A DNA stretch of 64,000 bases, taken from positions 22,157,001-22,221,000 of the forward strand of contig NC_135362.1 of NCBI RefSeq assembly GCF_051622035.1. The letters run 5' to 3'. The notes under the pieces are model-generated. The model was not told the origin of the DNA. It made no database searches and saw only the letters and a list, made by a program, of their open reading frames with translations. This document shows positions 10,227 to 22,244 of the stretch, in pieces. The stretch is from Arctopsyche grandis. Taxonomy: Eukaryota > Arthropoda > Insecta > Trichoptera > Hydropsychidae. A program made the translations under genes and the position numbers. Each line of letters opens with the position of its first letter. Within the stretch, counting starts at the first letter, position 1.

Positions 10227-13200
10227 TCATGAATTATATTCAGCAGCATTATTGATGATTATATCCTCACTACTTTGATAAACGACATCTCGAGAATTCC
10301 TTTCAAGGCATTTAACCTCTTGATCAGACTCATCACTCAGATCAAAGTCTACATTATCATAATTTTCATCATTTGCTTTCGATTCTAAACAACTTTTAAG
10401 TAAATCAGGGTGATCACTCAAAATATGATTAACCACAGCATCTTCTTGTGTGAACACAGTGTTGCATGTATTACACGTGAAACCCTAAAAAAAGCACAAA
10501 ACAAAGTTGTTTTTTTTTTCTTGACAAAACATCAGCATCAAAAAACTGAAAAATATAAAATTCAAATACCCTGTCGGCTAAAAGGGGACATGTACTGACA
10601 AAATGCGTTTTCATTCTAATTTCAGACGTATCTTTGTAATCGCAATTGGGGCGATAGCATTCAAAAGGCTGCCCAGCATCTTTTTGTTCCCTCCAAGATC
10701 TTTTTACCCAAAAAGTTACAAATGTGGAAACAGGTTTAGTATATAAAGTTTTCTGAAACACGAAAATTTAAATGAAACATTTTTTATAGTATCCTTACAC
10801 TTCGTATAATGCAAAAAAAAAATTCTCACCGTTGCCATGATTGTTGCAATAGCATCATTGGCGTCATTTTCATTATGCAATTTTTTAAATGATTCTATAG
10901 CTCTAAAAAATTGAAATAAAACAATATTGTAAAATAAATTTTAACATGATATATTATTAAAAAGAAAAATATCTTGCTTTGTGGCAGCTTTCCGTTTTCT
11001 AGAGACGTCTTCAGTTCCAACATTCGATTCTTCTAGTTTAGCCAAACGCTTTAATCGATCTTCACGGGCGTGAGTACCCAAATGAACTTTAAGACTTGCT
11101 GGTAACATACTTCTATTGCAAATTTGACAAACTTCCAACAACGCTGTTATCTCCTTTAACACAAATCAATGAATGTCTTAAATAAAACAAACAATTCATA
11201 CAAAATATCAATACAAATGCAAATAAAATATACATATACCTGATCAGACTTTTGACATGATAGCTGATGTGATTGAAAGCCTACAATGGAACTTCTAAGT
11301 TCACCGCACGTTTCACATTTGAGTTTTTTCTTAAGTTTTAATTTCTTTTTATACAATGATAAAACTAAATCTGTGTCGAACAAATCCTAAAATATATTAC
11401 ATATTTTAAAAATACAAATTTCATAGAATTAATCTCATATAACTATATATACGTATAATTGTAAAAAAAAAAGCATACAAGGGGTGTTTCTCCTTCTATC
11501 CACGCTAACAGATTGTGATCATTGAGCGAATGTCTGTGAAAATCATCTATTGGCATTTCTTTGTTACATACTGCACATTTGCAAATATTTTCTGGAAAAA
11601 AGCAGATCTTAATTGAACATTCCCTACTACTTAGTTGAACATTCCCATTATTTTATAAATACATACGTGATTTTTTTTTTTTTTTGACCGTTGAGCGTGA
11701 TTTATTGACCGTATCCGTCGAATGGAAATCAATAGATTCCGTATTTAAAACGTCATCAGTTGTAACATCACTTTCATTAAAGTGCTGTTCTTGTTTCATA
11801 TTTTGCAATCCTTCTTTTACTCTTTCTAATTTTCGCGCTTCACGAGTGTGAATTGACATGTGGAACTTAATTTTACTTGTCAACATCACTTTATCGCATT
11901 TTGGACATGTTTCCATCAAAGCACCTACTTCCTATAAAACAGACACATAAACATTAAATAGTATGGTACACATCATCATTATCTACAGCCGCTCACCATC
12001 CACTGCTGGATGAAGGCCTATCCAATAAGCTTCCACTCGTCTCTGTTTTGCGCAACTCTCATCCATCTCACCCCACACGTTTTGCTAATTTCGTCTTCCC
12101 TGCGGTCTTCCTTTTACCCTTTTGCATTCTCTTGGGTACCACTCTAGCACTTATTTTGTCCACCTTTCATCCATTCTTCCAGCTACGTGGCCCACCCATT
12201 GCCATTTCAATCTCTTTACTCTATCCACTACCCTTGTCATACTTGTCACCCACATGTTCCGCTTCCTGTCTTTCCTCGTTATGCTGAGTATACAGCGTTC
12301 TATACTTCTTTGAGTGCATTGGACTTCATGTAGCATCTTGGCTTTCAATTTCCAAATTTTACATCCATACGTCATCACTGGCAAAACGCATTTTTTTTAC
12401 TACCAGACATGTCTATTATTTATCCTAAATATAAATAGCTACTGACTACTTCTATTTATCATCTTATAAAATTACTTTAAAATATTGGTTTGGTCTTATC
12501 TACGTTAATTTTTAATCCTACTTTCCCTGTCCAGCTATGTTAGTCTGTTAAGTAGGTCAGCTGGATCGCGAGCTATTAAAATAGAATAGTTTAGGAGAAA
12601 TGTTTAATAGAAATAGTTTAACCGAAGCCGTAGCGGTCTTATATATTGCAGCTAACAGCCCCACATAGGGTTCCGGGACTTCCTGTGTTTGTACAGCGTT
12701 AAATACTGCATTATAAGTTTGTCTCACCGCAGAAAAGTTTCTGATTTGTTACTTTTATATAAGATAGTTAATGGTGTCCTTGACACATCTGTTTTGAATG
12801 AAATTAATTTTAACGTCAATGCCCGATTCACCAGATGTACAAGTCATTTCTATCCACCAATTTGTCATAACACATCATTTAATAGACCAATCGCACGGAT
12901 ATGCCGTCTTTACAATGGTATGAATGATTGCCTCAACCTTTAACTGACTCTATCAGTACTTTTAGGGCTAAGGTGAATAAGCAAATTAACCACAGATTTG
13001 CTTCTTCGCCTTCATTGTCATTCATTATTTATTATTTTTACTATGTTTTTGTAATTTTTCTTTTTTTTATATTACCATGTGGTGACACTGTACTTGGAAT
13101 ATAATATTTTCATTTATATTTGTATCTTTTTTGTCTCACTGTACTGCTTTCTTTTATATTTTATTCTGTATGCGTGCCAATTTAAATAAATAAAAATAAA

Positions 13201-16200
13201 TTATGACCAACTACAACATATATCGAAGACTTTCTCATAATCGACGAATCCTAGGCACAATGTCCGATGATATTCATTGGCGAATTTATTAAAATTAGAA
13301 TTTAAAACGATATAGTACACACCTTAGCAGATACCTGACATGTAGACATATGTGATAAAAAACCGACAGCAGACGATCTGGTCTCACTGCACTTTTCACA
13401 TTTGAGCTTTTTTTTAGCCATAAGTTTTTTATTCAATATTTTAAGTACTATTTTTTTTTCCGAAAGGTCCTGTAACATATGCATTTATTAATGACAAATA
13501 GAATCAATAAATGAAATAAAGTGATGAGAAAAATTCATACAATAGGCTTCTCTCCTTCCATCCACGCTAACAAATTATGCTCTTTGAATGAATGTGATGT
13601 GAAATCTCTCATCGGCATTTCATGATGACAAACTGCACACTTGCAAATATGATCTGTGATCAAAAAAAAAAAATCTGCTCTGTAAAATTATCTTTAAAAT
13701 AAGTCATTTCATAAAACAAAAAATAATTACTTTTCGTAAGTTTAATTTGATTTTGTTTTTTATTCTCTTTAGAACTATTACTAACGCAGTTAAGTTTCTC
13801 TACATTTTCTATCACAACACCACCTGGTTCTTCGACACCATGTGTATTTGTTTCATTCACAACAATATCATTTTCGATTTGATCTTCCGCTTCTGATCCT
13901 GGAGTAGATTGTTGTTGACGTCTTCGAAGATATGATTGCAACAACGATGCAATTTGATGCACACTGTCATAATCAACTATGTCTATTTTACTAGAATCTG
14001 TATCGTTAATAGAATACGTATCATTGTTCACTGTTGTATTTAAATCAGTGTCTACAGTTATATTTGCACAATTTTCTTCTGTTGCATATGCATCGAAATC
14101 TACTGTTGTATTTACATTGGTCATATTTACATCATTATATATGGTTGAATTTGCATCGGCGTCTACTATCGAAATTGTATCATTCTCTACTGTCGTATTT
14201 ACATTGGTTTCTAGTGTCATATTTACATCATAATCTATGGTTGCATTTGCATCATTGTCTACTGTTGAAACTGCATCATTCTCTACTGTTATATTTGCGT
14301 CAGTATCTGCCGTTATATTTGTATCAGTCTCTATTATAATATTTGCATAATTCTCTACTGATGCGTTTGTGTCAGCCCCTATTGATGAATCTCCATCAGT
14401 TTCTAATATTGTACTCGCATAATCATCTATCATTGAATTTGAATCATTGTCTATTTTAGTAGTTGCATTATTTTCTACTGTTGCATTTGCATCAGTTTCT
14501 ACTATTGTATTTATATTTTCTTCTATAGATAAATTGTCATTATTGTCTACTGTTGTAATTGCATCATTTTCTACATCTGTGTTTGCATCATTTTCAACAA
14601 CTATATTAATTTCCATTAATTCTTCCTCGTTTGCACCATTATCGTTTTGCACTATTAAAACTATATTACTATTTTCAGTTTCCAAATTATTTCCATCAAC
14701 CGGCATAGATGAAAAATTCTGAGAATTTATATCTGGAACACTAGAGCTAGTTTCCTCAATTTCCATGGGTTCGTCCATCTCAGCGAACATTAAATTTTTT
14801 TGAGGAATTGAATTTTCATTACATAAATTATCAGATTCAAAAACTGACACATTATTTAATTCAAGGCTAAAATCACCACCGGGAATGCAATTACTTATTA
14901 TTTCCATTTTAAGTGAATTTTCTATTTTTTTTATTTCAAGGGCTGCACTCGTATCTGTATCAATTTTCTTCATCGGACTTGATGGTTCAACCATAGAATC
15001 AGATCCAGTATAAGTTTCATCCAAGCAGTACGACTGTAAATTGGCATTATTTGAAGAATCAAAATCAGATACTCCTTCATAATTCATCGATGCATTCAAT
15101 GGAATATTGATATTTTCACATGCAGGTTCAATAGGAATTTCTTCACTGATTTGATCGCTCAAAGACATAGCAGTTTCTTCACTGATTTGATCGCTCAAAG
15201 AAATAGCAGTTTCTTCACTGATTTGATCGCTCAAAGAAATAGCAGTTTCTTCATTTTTAGTTTTTACTTCAATAGAATCAATCGATAAAAAGTTGTTTGT
15301 TTGAATTATGTTATCTGTAGAATTAATGCAAATGTTATCATTGTTGTTAGACATTGACGCATTTTCAATATCGATAGTATGTTGATCTAAAACATCGTTA
15401 CACTTCTGTATACATGCCTCTGTGGCAGATTTCGTTATATCTGAATTCGAGGAGTTATCATAAATTTGTGTTTCCGACGTATATGAACCGCCTTGTAAAT
15501 CTAATGCTGAAATTATTTTATCTAAAAAAATATCTTTATTTGTATCTGGAACCATTAAGGGCAATGTCGGTAATGAATTTTCTGACTGAGAGATATCAGA
15601 TTCTTCCGAAGTGTGTTTTTTCTTAAGATCAATATTATATTGATCTTTTTCAATCTGTCGATTGATTAATTTTGCTTTCAATTGACCGACAGCAAACTTA
15701 ATAACTTCGCATGAATTATTTTCTACTGGCTCTCCCGTTAATATTGGCGTACTTGGAGGAGGTCCTACATCCTTTGAAGCAGCCAGTGAGTTTGGCTCAT
15801 TATTATCGAGCTTTAATTTTGAATTTAACATATTATCTCTAGGCATTTTAAAATTTAAATCATCAACATTAAAACTCAACAACTCTTCAGAGGTCAAACT
15901 GTGGAAATTGTTCAATGTTTCGTTTTCAATTAAACCACTTAAAGAAGATTTCGATAGCGTTGATGAATTTTCAGATAATATTTGACTAGAATCAAATGTT
16001 GCATCTGAGGCCTCTGCTACTTTTTTTAGTGCTGGGATTTTAATATCAATCGCTGAAATCAGAAAAAGCAAAAAAATTAACATTACAGAAATGCATACGG
16101 AGTTATTAATGATGTATTTAAAATTGTTTGTTGATATTTTTACCGTTTGAAGAATTTTGAGCTTTCTCAGTTTTTTTAGGAATCAACGGGATATTAATTC

Positions 16201-16408
16201 CAAATTTTTTCAGCATATCCGGTGATAAAATAAAAACTTGAGATTTATTGTTTTTAGATATTTCTTTTTTTAATGTTGAATCAGACGATTTGCTATTGAC
16301 GGGCAGACTGTTTATCTTCGGTTGTACTATTGACGTATTATTCTTTGCACTACTTATATTAGGTATGATTTTACGCCTCCGCATTTCTCTAGGGTCTTTT
16401 TTATCCAT
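10227..16408 (-). CDS. C2H2 zinc-finger protein with acidic repeat region
   Basis: This multi-exon gene starts with ATG at 16408 (MDKKDPREMRRRK). Exons from splice signals are 16144-16408, 13731-16052, 13541-13653, 13335-13469, 11667-11931, 11479-11591, 11240-11386, about 10980-11153, about 10830-10902, 10570-10752 and 10227-10484. The 2.3 kb second exon encodes a low-complexity acidic region: three 13-residue copies around SLSDQISEETA (about 15130-15250) and about 25 octapeptides of ENDANTTV type (about 13985-14600). The downstream exons carry C2H2-like modules (KCEKC...H, CPKCDK...HMSIH, CQICNR...HLGTH, FECYRPNCDY, FTCNTC). It is probably a nuclear DNA-binding protein, but I do not recognise an orthologue. 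The last exon either stops at 10227 or splices at a GTGAGG donor into 10098-10185 and so on into the TFIIIC110-like gene. The boundaries of the two exons between 10830 and 11153 are uncertain. Confidence 0.75.
11979..12685 (-). mobile_element. RTE LINE fragment, rearranged
   Basis: It matches the minus strand of the LINE at the left edge. The 3' end (CCACTGCTGGATGAAGGCC on the plus strand) and the C-terminal block GHVAGRMDERWTK are at 11990-12390. Pieces corresponding to the reverse-transcriptase domain follow to about 12680, with internal deletions. It lies in an intron of the zinc-finger gene. Confidence 0.75.
12690..13205 (+). mobile_element. LINE 3' end, Jockey/CR1-like
   Basis: The plus-strand frame RRKVSDLLLLYKIVNG, continuing to SFNRPIARICRLYNG, is the C-terminal block typical of Jockey/CR1-type LINEs. 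An AT-rich 3' UTR and an AAATAAATAAAAATAAA tail near 13180-13200 follow. It abuts the RTE fragment in the same intron and is 5' truncated. Confidence 0.65.
13985..14620 (-). repeat. 24 bp coding minisatellite (octapeptide repeat)
   Basis: About 25 degenerate units have an 8-residue period, for example ENDAVSTV, DNDANATI, DYDVNMTL, ETNVNTTV. They lie inside exon 2 of the zinc-finger gene and stay in frame throughout. The composition is almost only Asp, Glu, Asn, Thr, Ala, Val and Ile. Confidence 0.8.
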
Positions 16409-17140
16409 TTTTCAGAAAACTGCAAACACCTCTGTAAATAACGCATAACATTCATATTAAATTGAGAATGGCAAAACAAATAAAAAAGGTTAATATCAAA
16501 TAAAACAATTTCAATAGGCGTGTGTAATTCACAATGATTTGCAAAAACGGTTCTGATGTATAATGTTAACCAAAATATATATTTTAAAAATTCAAAATAG
16601 GGTTCGGAAAAAGAGACTCCACAATGAGGGCTCGAAATCAAAACCTTCAGTACCAATTCAAGGCATGTGCTTTGACAACTGTTCCATAAAGCGAAACACT
16701 GGTGTGTTCCTAATTGTAATTTTACCTTACATTATATATACACGTGAAAATTATAAAGATTAATAATTTATCGAATAAATGTAATTCAGATAACGAGGAA
16801 AGTGATGACATCAGATCTCAACGCAACGTGACATTTGACAGTTGGTAATTGTAGCGTTTTGATTCGACATAAAAAGCGTTGCGTGAAAAGAAGTCACATT
16901 TTAAAAGACGGGGCAACAAATTGTTTAAAAAAAACTTACATTTTAGAAGTGACTTCAACGTGAATCGAACCTGTGACCTCGTGTTCTGGAAATTTGGAAA
17001 ACCGTTCGCTAGTTGCTACTCGCTGTCTGTTGTAGCTGCTGTTTGTCCCTTTCCAGCCAGTAGCTTATAACATAATAAAAAAATAATAAATTTATATAAT
17101 ATTACATATTGCTTTTTCTATAATCTTTCTATAATTTTTC
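16409..17140. other. Upstream region of the zinc-finger gene
   Basis: This is the probable promoter/5' UTR area of the minus-strand gene starting at 16408. A tRNA-like segment at about 16955-17060 on the minus strand has a B-box-like GGTTCGATTCAC and may be a SINE head. No other gene is supported. Confidence 0.35.
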
Positions 17141-17745
17141 TATAGAACAGGTGGTCGAGTGAAAGGTTTCGACCGTTTCCCGGCCTATGGAAATTCAGTT
17201 GAGTTTGAAAGAGGATCGTTTATTTTCGTTCAATTGGTACAATGGTTATTGTATGTACGAAGAGGTTTCTTCGGAGAAGTGATCTGTTTGAACTCCAGAG
17301 GCTCACTCTGGCGGTGGAGGTTGCTGCGTTGCTTTATATATGGAAGTTCTAAGCGTGGCGTGTGCAAAAGATCTCTTTGTTCTCCAGGGCACGTGTTCTC
17401 AGGGCGAGAGTTTTATGGGTTCATACGCCTGGACGTAGTTCGTGGTTTTTATGGGTTCAGTGAGTTCTTCCTTTGTTTCCCAGATACGTGTATAGAAACA
17501 CGTGTCGATCTTTTGACGAGGAGAGCGTGTGCCATGCATTAATGACTTTCCTGGATATGTGTCGCAGTGACCTGATGAGATTGTGGGTCTCGGGGGAACA
17601 GGGTAGTTCCTCCCCCACGAGTTAGGACCGAATGGTCGAAATGACAGCTCCACTGCCGTAACCATGGCGACCGGTGTTGCCACCCTCTTCTATGGGGTCG
17701 CCACATCACTCCCTCCCCAGCGACATTGCGTAGCCGTCGCGACAA

Positions 17746-20700
17746 CTACGGGATGTAGCTGTCCAGATGGGCTGGCCACCGGACTCTCCTGCCAGTCCGT
17801 GTGGTTGCTTGTCGGCCAGTTTCTTGCTGTGGTTCTGCATTTTCTTGGGGGGCTCTCTCTGCTCTCTCTGGGGGCTCTCCGCTGCTTTCCATGTATGCCG
17901 GCTTTATGCGGTCTACCGATACGGTGACATTGGAATCCTTAATTCTCAGTGTGAAGAACTTCGGTCCCCTCTTCAACACCCTGTATGGACCATCGTATGG
18001 AGGCTGTAACGGACCCTTGGCAGCATCGTGTCTCAGGAACACCTGATCACTGGTGTGCAGGTCTTTGAAGATAAAGGTTGATCTTGTTCCATGGCGCCGC
18101 GGTGGACTGGGTCTCAACCTCGCCATTTGGGACCGCAATCTCTCTGCTAGTTCCGCTGTGTTGGGTCCTCCGTTTCGTTGTGGAGCCAGAAACTCTCCCG
18201 GTAGCCGTAGCGGTTGACCATATACCAGTTCTGCTGACGTGGCATTAAGGTCTTCCTTCCATGCCGATCGGATTCCCAGTAACACTGTCGGTAGGGCTTC
18301 CGTCCACCCTTCGTCTTGGTGGCACATGATCGCGGCTTTAAGCTGCCTGTGGAACCTCTCTACCATCCCATTTGCTGCAGGGTGGTATGCGGTTGTCCTT
18401 ATGTGTGTCGATCCCGTCAACCTATTCAGTTCCTTGAATAGAGTGCTCTCGAATTGTCGTCCTTGATCGGTAGTTATTCGTAGGGGGCATCCGAATCTTG
18501 CAATCCAACCACTGACGAATTTCTTTGCAACCGTTTCTGCCGTGATATCTTCCATAGGGATAGCTTCTGGCCAGCGAGTAAACCTATCAACGCATGTCAA
18601 TAAGTACTTGTAACCGGCGGACTGTGGTAAGGGACCAACTATGTCTATGTGAATGTGGTCAAATCGATTTTCCGGTGGCTGGAACTCTCCCACAGGTGCA
18701 ATGACGTGCCTCGTTATTTTTGATTTCTGGCAAAATATGCACTCTTGGGCCCATCTTCTGCATTCCTTCTTCATACCCGTCCAGAAATATCGTTGGGTCA
18801 CTAATTTAGCTGATGCTTTTACCCCTGGGTGCGCCAATTGATGGATTAGTTCGAACGCCTGTTTCCTAAATTTCGCTGGCAAGTACGGCCGTTGCGTTTC
18901 TGAAGATACATCACAATAGATGGTCGTCTCTTCGCCTGGAATAGGTATCTTGGCAAACTGCTTGTCGGGATCTCGTAGCAGTTGTGACAGTTCTGTGTCA
19001 TCCTCCTGCGCTCGTGCTATTGCTTGAAAGTCCATCCCGGAAATTGCTTCTATTCTTGACAGTGCATCCGCTACCACGTTTTCTTCTCCCGATACATGTC
19101 GAACATCTGTTGTGAACTGGCCTACAAAGTCTATGTGCCTAAACTGTCTTGGCGAACATTTCTCTGGCTTCTGTTGGAACATGTATATAATAGGCTTGTG
19201 GTCAGTGAAAATAGTAAAAAATTTTCCTTCTACCATATGGCGGAAATGCCGGACTGCACTATATATTGCCAACAACTCCCGGTCGTAAGTGCTGTATCTC
19301 CTTTCTGTTCCTGACAATTTCCTTGTGAAGAATGCCAACGGCTCCCACCCTTCGGGCGTCTTCTGCTGTAGGACTGCTCCGAGTGCTACATCTGATGCGT
19401 CCGTCACCAATGCCAAGTCTGCCCCTGGTTTTGGGTGGCTGAGGAGGGCTGCGTCTGATAAGCTATCCTTGCACTTTCCGAATGCTTCTTCCAACGCGTT
19501 GGTCCATGCAATCTTTGCCTTGTCTTTCTTTTTAGATCCTTTTAGCAACTCGTTGAGGGGCGCCTGCAATTTTGCAGCACCCGGAACAAAACGCCGATAG
19601 AAGTTTATCATCCCCAAAAACTGCCTTAATTGTTCGATTGTAGCTGGTCGGGGAAATCTTTTCACCGCAGCTACTTTGTCTGCTTGGGGTTTGGTTCCAT
19701 TTTCTGACACCTCGTATCCTAGAAATCTTACAGTTTTTGCTCCGAAAACGCACTTTGCTGTGTTGACTAAAACGCCATATTCTTGAAACCGTGAAAAAAG
19801 TTTTCGTAAGTGGTTAATATGTTCTTCTTCGTTTTCTGACGCTACCAGCACGTCGTCAATATATACGTAGCAGAAATCCAATCCCCTTAGGACTTCGTCC
19901 ATAAACCGCTGGAAGGTCTGTGCCGCGTTTCTGAGTCCGAAGGACATAAACGGGAATTCAAATAACCCAAACGGGGTGGAAATAGCTGTTTTTTTTATGT
20001 CTTCATTGTGTACAGGGATTTGGTGGTATGCGCGCACGAGATCAATTGTAGAAAATAACTTCTTGCCATATAAGGTACTGGCGAAATCTTCTATATGCGG
20101 TACTGGATACCTATCTGGTATAGTGCGGGCATTCAACGCTCTGTAGTCCCCGCATGGTCTCCATTCTCCGTCGTGCTTAGGTACTAGGTGTAATGCTGAT
20201 GACCAACTACTGTCTGATGGTCGAGCGATTCCTTCGTTCAACATGGTCTTGAAAGTCTCTTTTGCGATCTGCAACTTCTCCGGTGCGAGGCGGCGCGGCT
20301 TGCAACTTGCTGGTGGTCCTTCAGTGGTTCTGATATAATGCACAGTATGATGTTTCATTGTTCTGTTTTTATTTCCTGTCGGCCGCGTTATCTCTGGAAA
20401 CTCTGTTAGTAGATGGTGAAATGTTGATGTGCCACAAATTGCTTTCACCTGCTCTACTTTTGCTGTTCCTATTGCTCGGCCCCTCACTGAAACAGTTGTG
20501 AGATTATCCATCAGTTTCGCATTTTTCAAATCAATCAAAAGACAAAAATGTTTGATGAAATCAGCGCCAATAATAGGCCTTGATACGTCGGCTATTACAA
20601 ATCTCCATTTGTATACCCGACGTAGTCCCAAGTCGACGTCTACCTCCTTCCAACCGTACGTTTTTATCGTAGATCCGTTCGCGGCGAATAGAAGGTATGA

Positions 20701-20841
20701 TGTCGCTATTTTGCGACCCGGCAATATTGACTTCGGAAGGACACACAGGTCAGAACCGGTGTCGACTAGGAACCGTAGTTTACTGACCTTGTCTGTTACG
20801 TATAGGCGGCAAGAAGTGGGGCTGGGGCTGCTTTCCGCCAT
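17746..20841 (-). CDS. pol-like frame of the LTR element
   Basis: The frame has about 1031 codons. In order it holds an aspartic protease ([11 protein letters not shown]), a reverse transcriptase with YIDD ([13 protein letters not shown]), RNase H ([14 protein letters not shown]), an HHCC-type integrase zinc site (HQLAHPG then CIFCQ) and an integrase core ([19 protein letters not shown]). This domain order is that of Ty3/Gypsy. The frame abuts gag. Confidence 0.92.
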   Translation of the reverse strand: MAESSPSPTSCRLYVTDKVSKLRFLVDTGSDLCVLPKSILPGRKIATSYLLFAANGSTIKTYGWKEVDVDLGLRRVYKWRFVIADVSRPIIGADFIKHFCLLIDLKNAKLMDNLTTVSVRGRAIGTAKVEQVKAICGTSTFHHLLTEFPEITRPTGNKNRTMKHHTVHYIRTTEGPPASCKPRRLAPEKLQIAKETFKTMLNEGIARPSDSSWSSALHLVPKHDGEWRPCGDYRALNARTIPDRYPVPHIEDFASTLYGKKLFSTIDLVRAYHQIPVHNEDIKKTAISTPFGLFEFPFMSFGLRNAAQTFQRFMDEVLRGLDFCYVYIDDVLVASENEEEHINHLRKLFSRFQEYGVLVNTAKCVFGAKTVRFLGYEVSENGTKPQADKVAAVKRFPRPATIEQLRQFLGMINFYRRFVPGAAKLQAPLNELLKGSKKKDKAKIAWTNALEEAFGKCKDSLSDAALLSHPKPGADLALVTDASDVALGAVLQQKTPEGWEPLAFFTRKLSGTERRYSTYDRELLAIYSAVRHFRHMVEGKFFTIFTDHKPIIYMFQQKPEKCSPRQFRHIDFVGQFTTDVRHVSGEENVVADALSRIEAISGMDFQAIARAQEDDTELSQLLRDPDKQFAKIPIPGEETTIYCDVSSETQRPYLPAKFRKQAFELIHQLAHPGVKASAKLVTQRYFWTGMKKECRRWAQECIFCQKSKITRHVIAPVGEFQPPENRFDHIHIDIVGPLPQSAGYKYLLTCVDRFTRWPEAIPMEDITAETVAKKFVSGWIARFGCPLRITTDQGRQFESTLFKELNRLTGSTHIRTTAYHPAANGMVERFHRQLKAAIMCHQDEGWTEALPTVLLGIRSAWKEDLNATSAELVYGQPLRLPGEFLAPQRNGGPNTAELAERLRSQMARLRPSPPRRHGTRSTFIFKDLHTSDQVFLRHDAAKGPLQPPYDGPYRVLKRGPKFFTLRIKDSNVTVSVDRIKPAYMESSGEPPERAERAPQENAEPQQETGRQATTRTGRRVRWPAHLDSYIP

Positions 20842-21722
20842 TAGCGCCTGCCCTGGAAGTTTTCCGCCTGGTTAAACCTGCGCGGTGGCGTGTTCCTGCG
20901 GCCTCGGGGACTCTGTTGTCGTGGTTGCCAGCGTCGGCTCCTCGCTGGGGAGTGTGATGGCCTTGATTCTTTCCGATTCGTCTCGTTCGTTTGCAGTAGC
21001 CGTCCCATCATCGTGGTCAGGTCATCTACCTTTTGATTTAATGTTTGGAACTCTCCCCGTGTCACATACTCATCATCGGTTTGCCGCCTCTTCTCTCTGC
21101 GGTCTGTCATCGCTGCCACGTGGGGGCTGCTGTCGTACCACCTGTCTGCCTTCCTGGCCAGCTTATCCAAATCGGTTTCGTCGCTCATTGCCAGTTGCAA
21201 GCTTAGTCCCTCTGGCAGCCTGCTCTCCCACGTGGTTCTCAGCAGATCCTCCGACATTTCCTGGGCCGCCAATATCCGGAGGTCTCTCAGGAACTGTGAT
21301 GGCTTCCTGTCGCCAATTTCCTCGCGTTCGAGGAGTCTGCGATGTCTCTGTCGTTGGCCGACTCCTAACCTCTCCAAAATTTCCTTCTTCAGGAAGGTAT
21401 ATCGCTTGAGTTTCGGGGGGGCCACGTGGATGTCCCAAATCTCCGTCATCACCTCGCGAGGCAAACACGCGATTGTTCTGCAGTATCGCGTGTTTTCGCT
21501 AGTGATTCTGGCGGCTTCGAAGCTCGCCTCCATCTGTGCGAACCATATTTGGGGGTTCTCGGCCCAAAAGGGGGGGAAGGGGGGCACGGGCGCCCCCAAA
21601 AAGTCAAGATTTACCGTGCTTTGGTTGCGGTCGCTGTTCTCCGCGTTTTCCTCCATGTTGTTCTGCACATTGTTCTCCCCGCCTGCTTCGGCGGCGCCGT
21701 TGTCTGCTTCACCGTCGGACAT
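20841..21722 (-). CDS. gag-like frame of the LTR element
   Basis: This frame of 293 codons contains the [19 protein letters not shown] block found in gag proteins of Kabuki/CsRn1-like elements. A helical capsid-like middle and a basic Arg/Pro-rich C-terminus follow. No CCHC knuckle is evident. It is a structural particle protein of the fossil element. Confidence 0.85.
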   Translation of the reverse strand: MSDGEADNGAAEAGGENNVQNNMEENAENSDRNQSTVNLDFLGAPVPPFPPFWAENPQIWFAQMEASFEAARITSENTRYCRTIACLPREVMTEIWDIHVAPPKLKRYTFLKKEILERLGVGQRQRHRRLLEREEIGDRKPSQFLRDLRILAAQEMSEDLLRTTWESRLPEGLSLQLAMSDETDLDKLARKADRWYDSSPHVAAMTDRREKRRQTDDEYVTRGEFQTLNQKVDDLTTMMGRLLQTNETNRKESRPSHSPARSRRWQPRQQSPRGRRNTPPRRFNQAENFQGRR

Positions 21723-22076
21723 CGTGTTTCCAAGATTGTCGGGAAGAATAGGGGGGATGGGGGTGCGCGCTGTCTATCACGTCGGGGTCACCACTGTGGG
21801 TCTCGGGGGAACAGGGTAGTTCCTCCCCCACGAGTTAGGACCGAATGGTCGAAATGACAGCTCCACTGCCGTAACCATGGCGACCGGTGTTGCCACCCTC
21901 TTCTATGGGGTCGCCACAAGATCATTTCAGTTGTACTATATGCCTACATTTCTATAATCGAACTTATACAACTATTTGATTTTTATGCTAAACCTTCATC
22001 GAAAATTGCACTTACAAATCAATGGAAATTATCATTTTGATAATTGGTAGTTATCATTTTGAGTTCAATTCAAACG

Positions 22077-22244
22077 GTCTGGTGATTATTCACTGAAATC
22101 TCGATCACGGAACATGTGGCACCCAAAAACTCTATCATTCGAAAGATACCCACGCGAAATATTGTACTAACGAGAACTCGAGTGCCAGATATTCCGTATT
22201 CGCGATTTTTGTAGCAGCGATTGTTGTTCGCGCGATCGCAATAA
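22077..22244 (+). repeat. Repeat D, copy 1, truncated by a MITE
   Basis: It shares TCGATCACGGAACAT, AATATTGTACTAACGA, CTCGAGTGCCAGATATT and GCGATCGCAAT words with copies at 32429-32622, 46130-46305, 55863-56047 and 56107-56240. The start is a variant of GGTTCGGTGATTATT. The next element follows directly after a TAA. Confidence 0.7.

Larger units (their letters stand above)
17582..21918 (-). mobile_element. Ty3/Gypsy LTR retrotransposon, Kabuki/CsRn1-like, looks whole
   Basis: The 4337 bp element has two identical 124 bp LTRs (17582-17705 and 21795-21918), each TGT...ACA. It is flanked by the 4 bp duplication AGAT (17578-17581 and 21919-21922). Next to the 5' LTR on the minus strand is a primer site complementary to the 3' end of tRNA-Trp, as in the Kabuki/CsRn1 group. 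A purine-rich tract precedes the 3' LTR. The parts in order are a gag-like frame, then protease, reverse transcriptase, RNase H and integrase. Identical LTRs imply a recent insertion. No obvious break is visible. Confidence 0.92.
17141..21948 (-). mobile_element. Old solo LTR, split by a younger LTR element
   Basis: Two flanking pieces, 17141-17581 and about 21923-21948, together resemble the solo LTR at 56713-57330. They share an ACTGCGACACATATCC block, a CTTTTGCACACGCCACGCTTA block, a TATATA box region and a terminus beginning TGTAGG on the minus strand. TTTC flanks both ends (17137-17140 and 21949-21952), a plausible 4 bp target duplication. The fossil is a lone LTR with no internal region, diverged from its relative and therefore old. 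It was the landing site of the element at 17582-21918. Confidence 0.7.

Noticed and set aside
13979-14722. Several plus-strand open frames opposite the octapeptide repeat
   Set aside because: They are antisense shadows of the 24 bp repeat, hydrophobic and repetitive, while the minus-strand frame has splice signals and a zinc-finger continuation.
17141-17581. Promoter and exon of a host gene (TATA box, open frame of 127 codons)
   Set aside because: The segment matches the solo LTR at 56713-57330 on the opposite strand, so the TATA box belongs to an LTR.
17664-21857. Plus-strand open frames across the LTR element
   Set aside because: They are antisense to the gag and pol frames and contain no recognisable domain.
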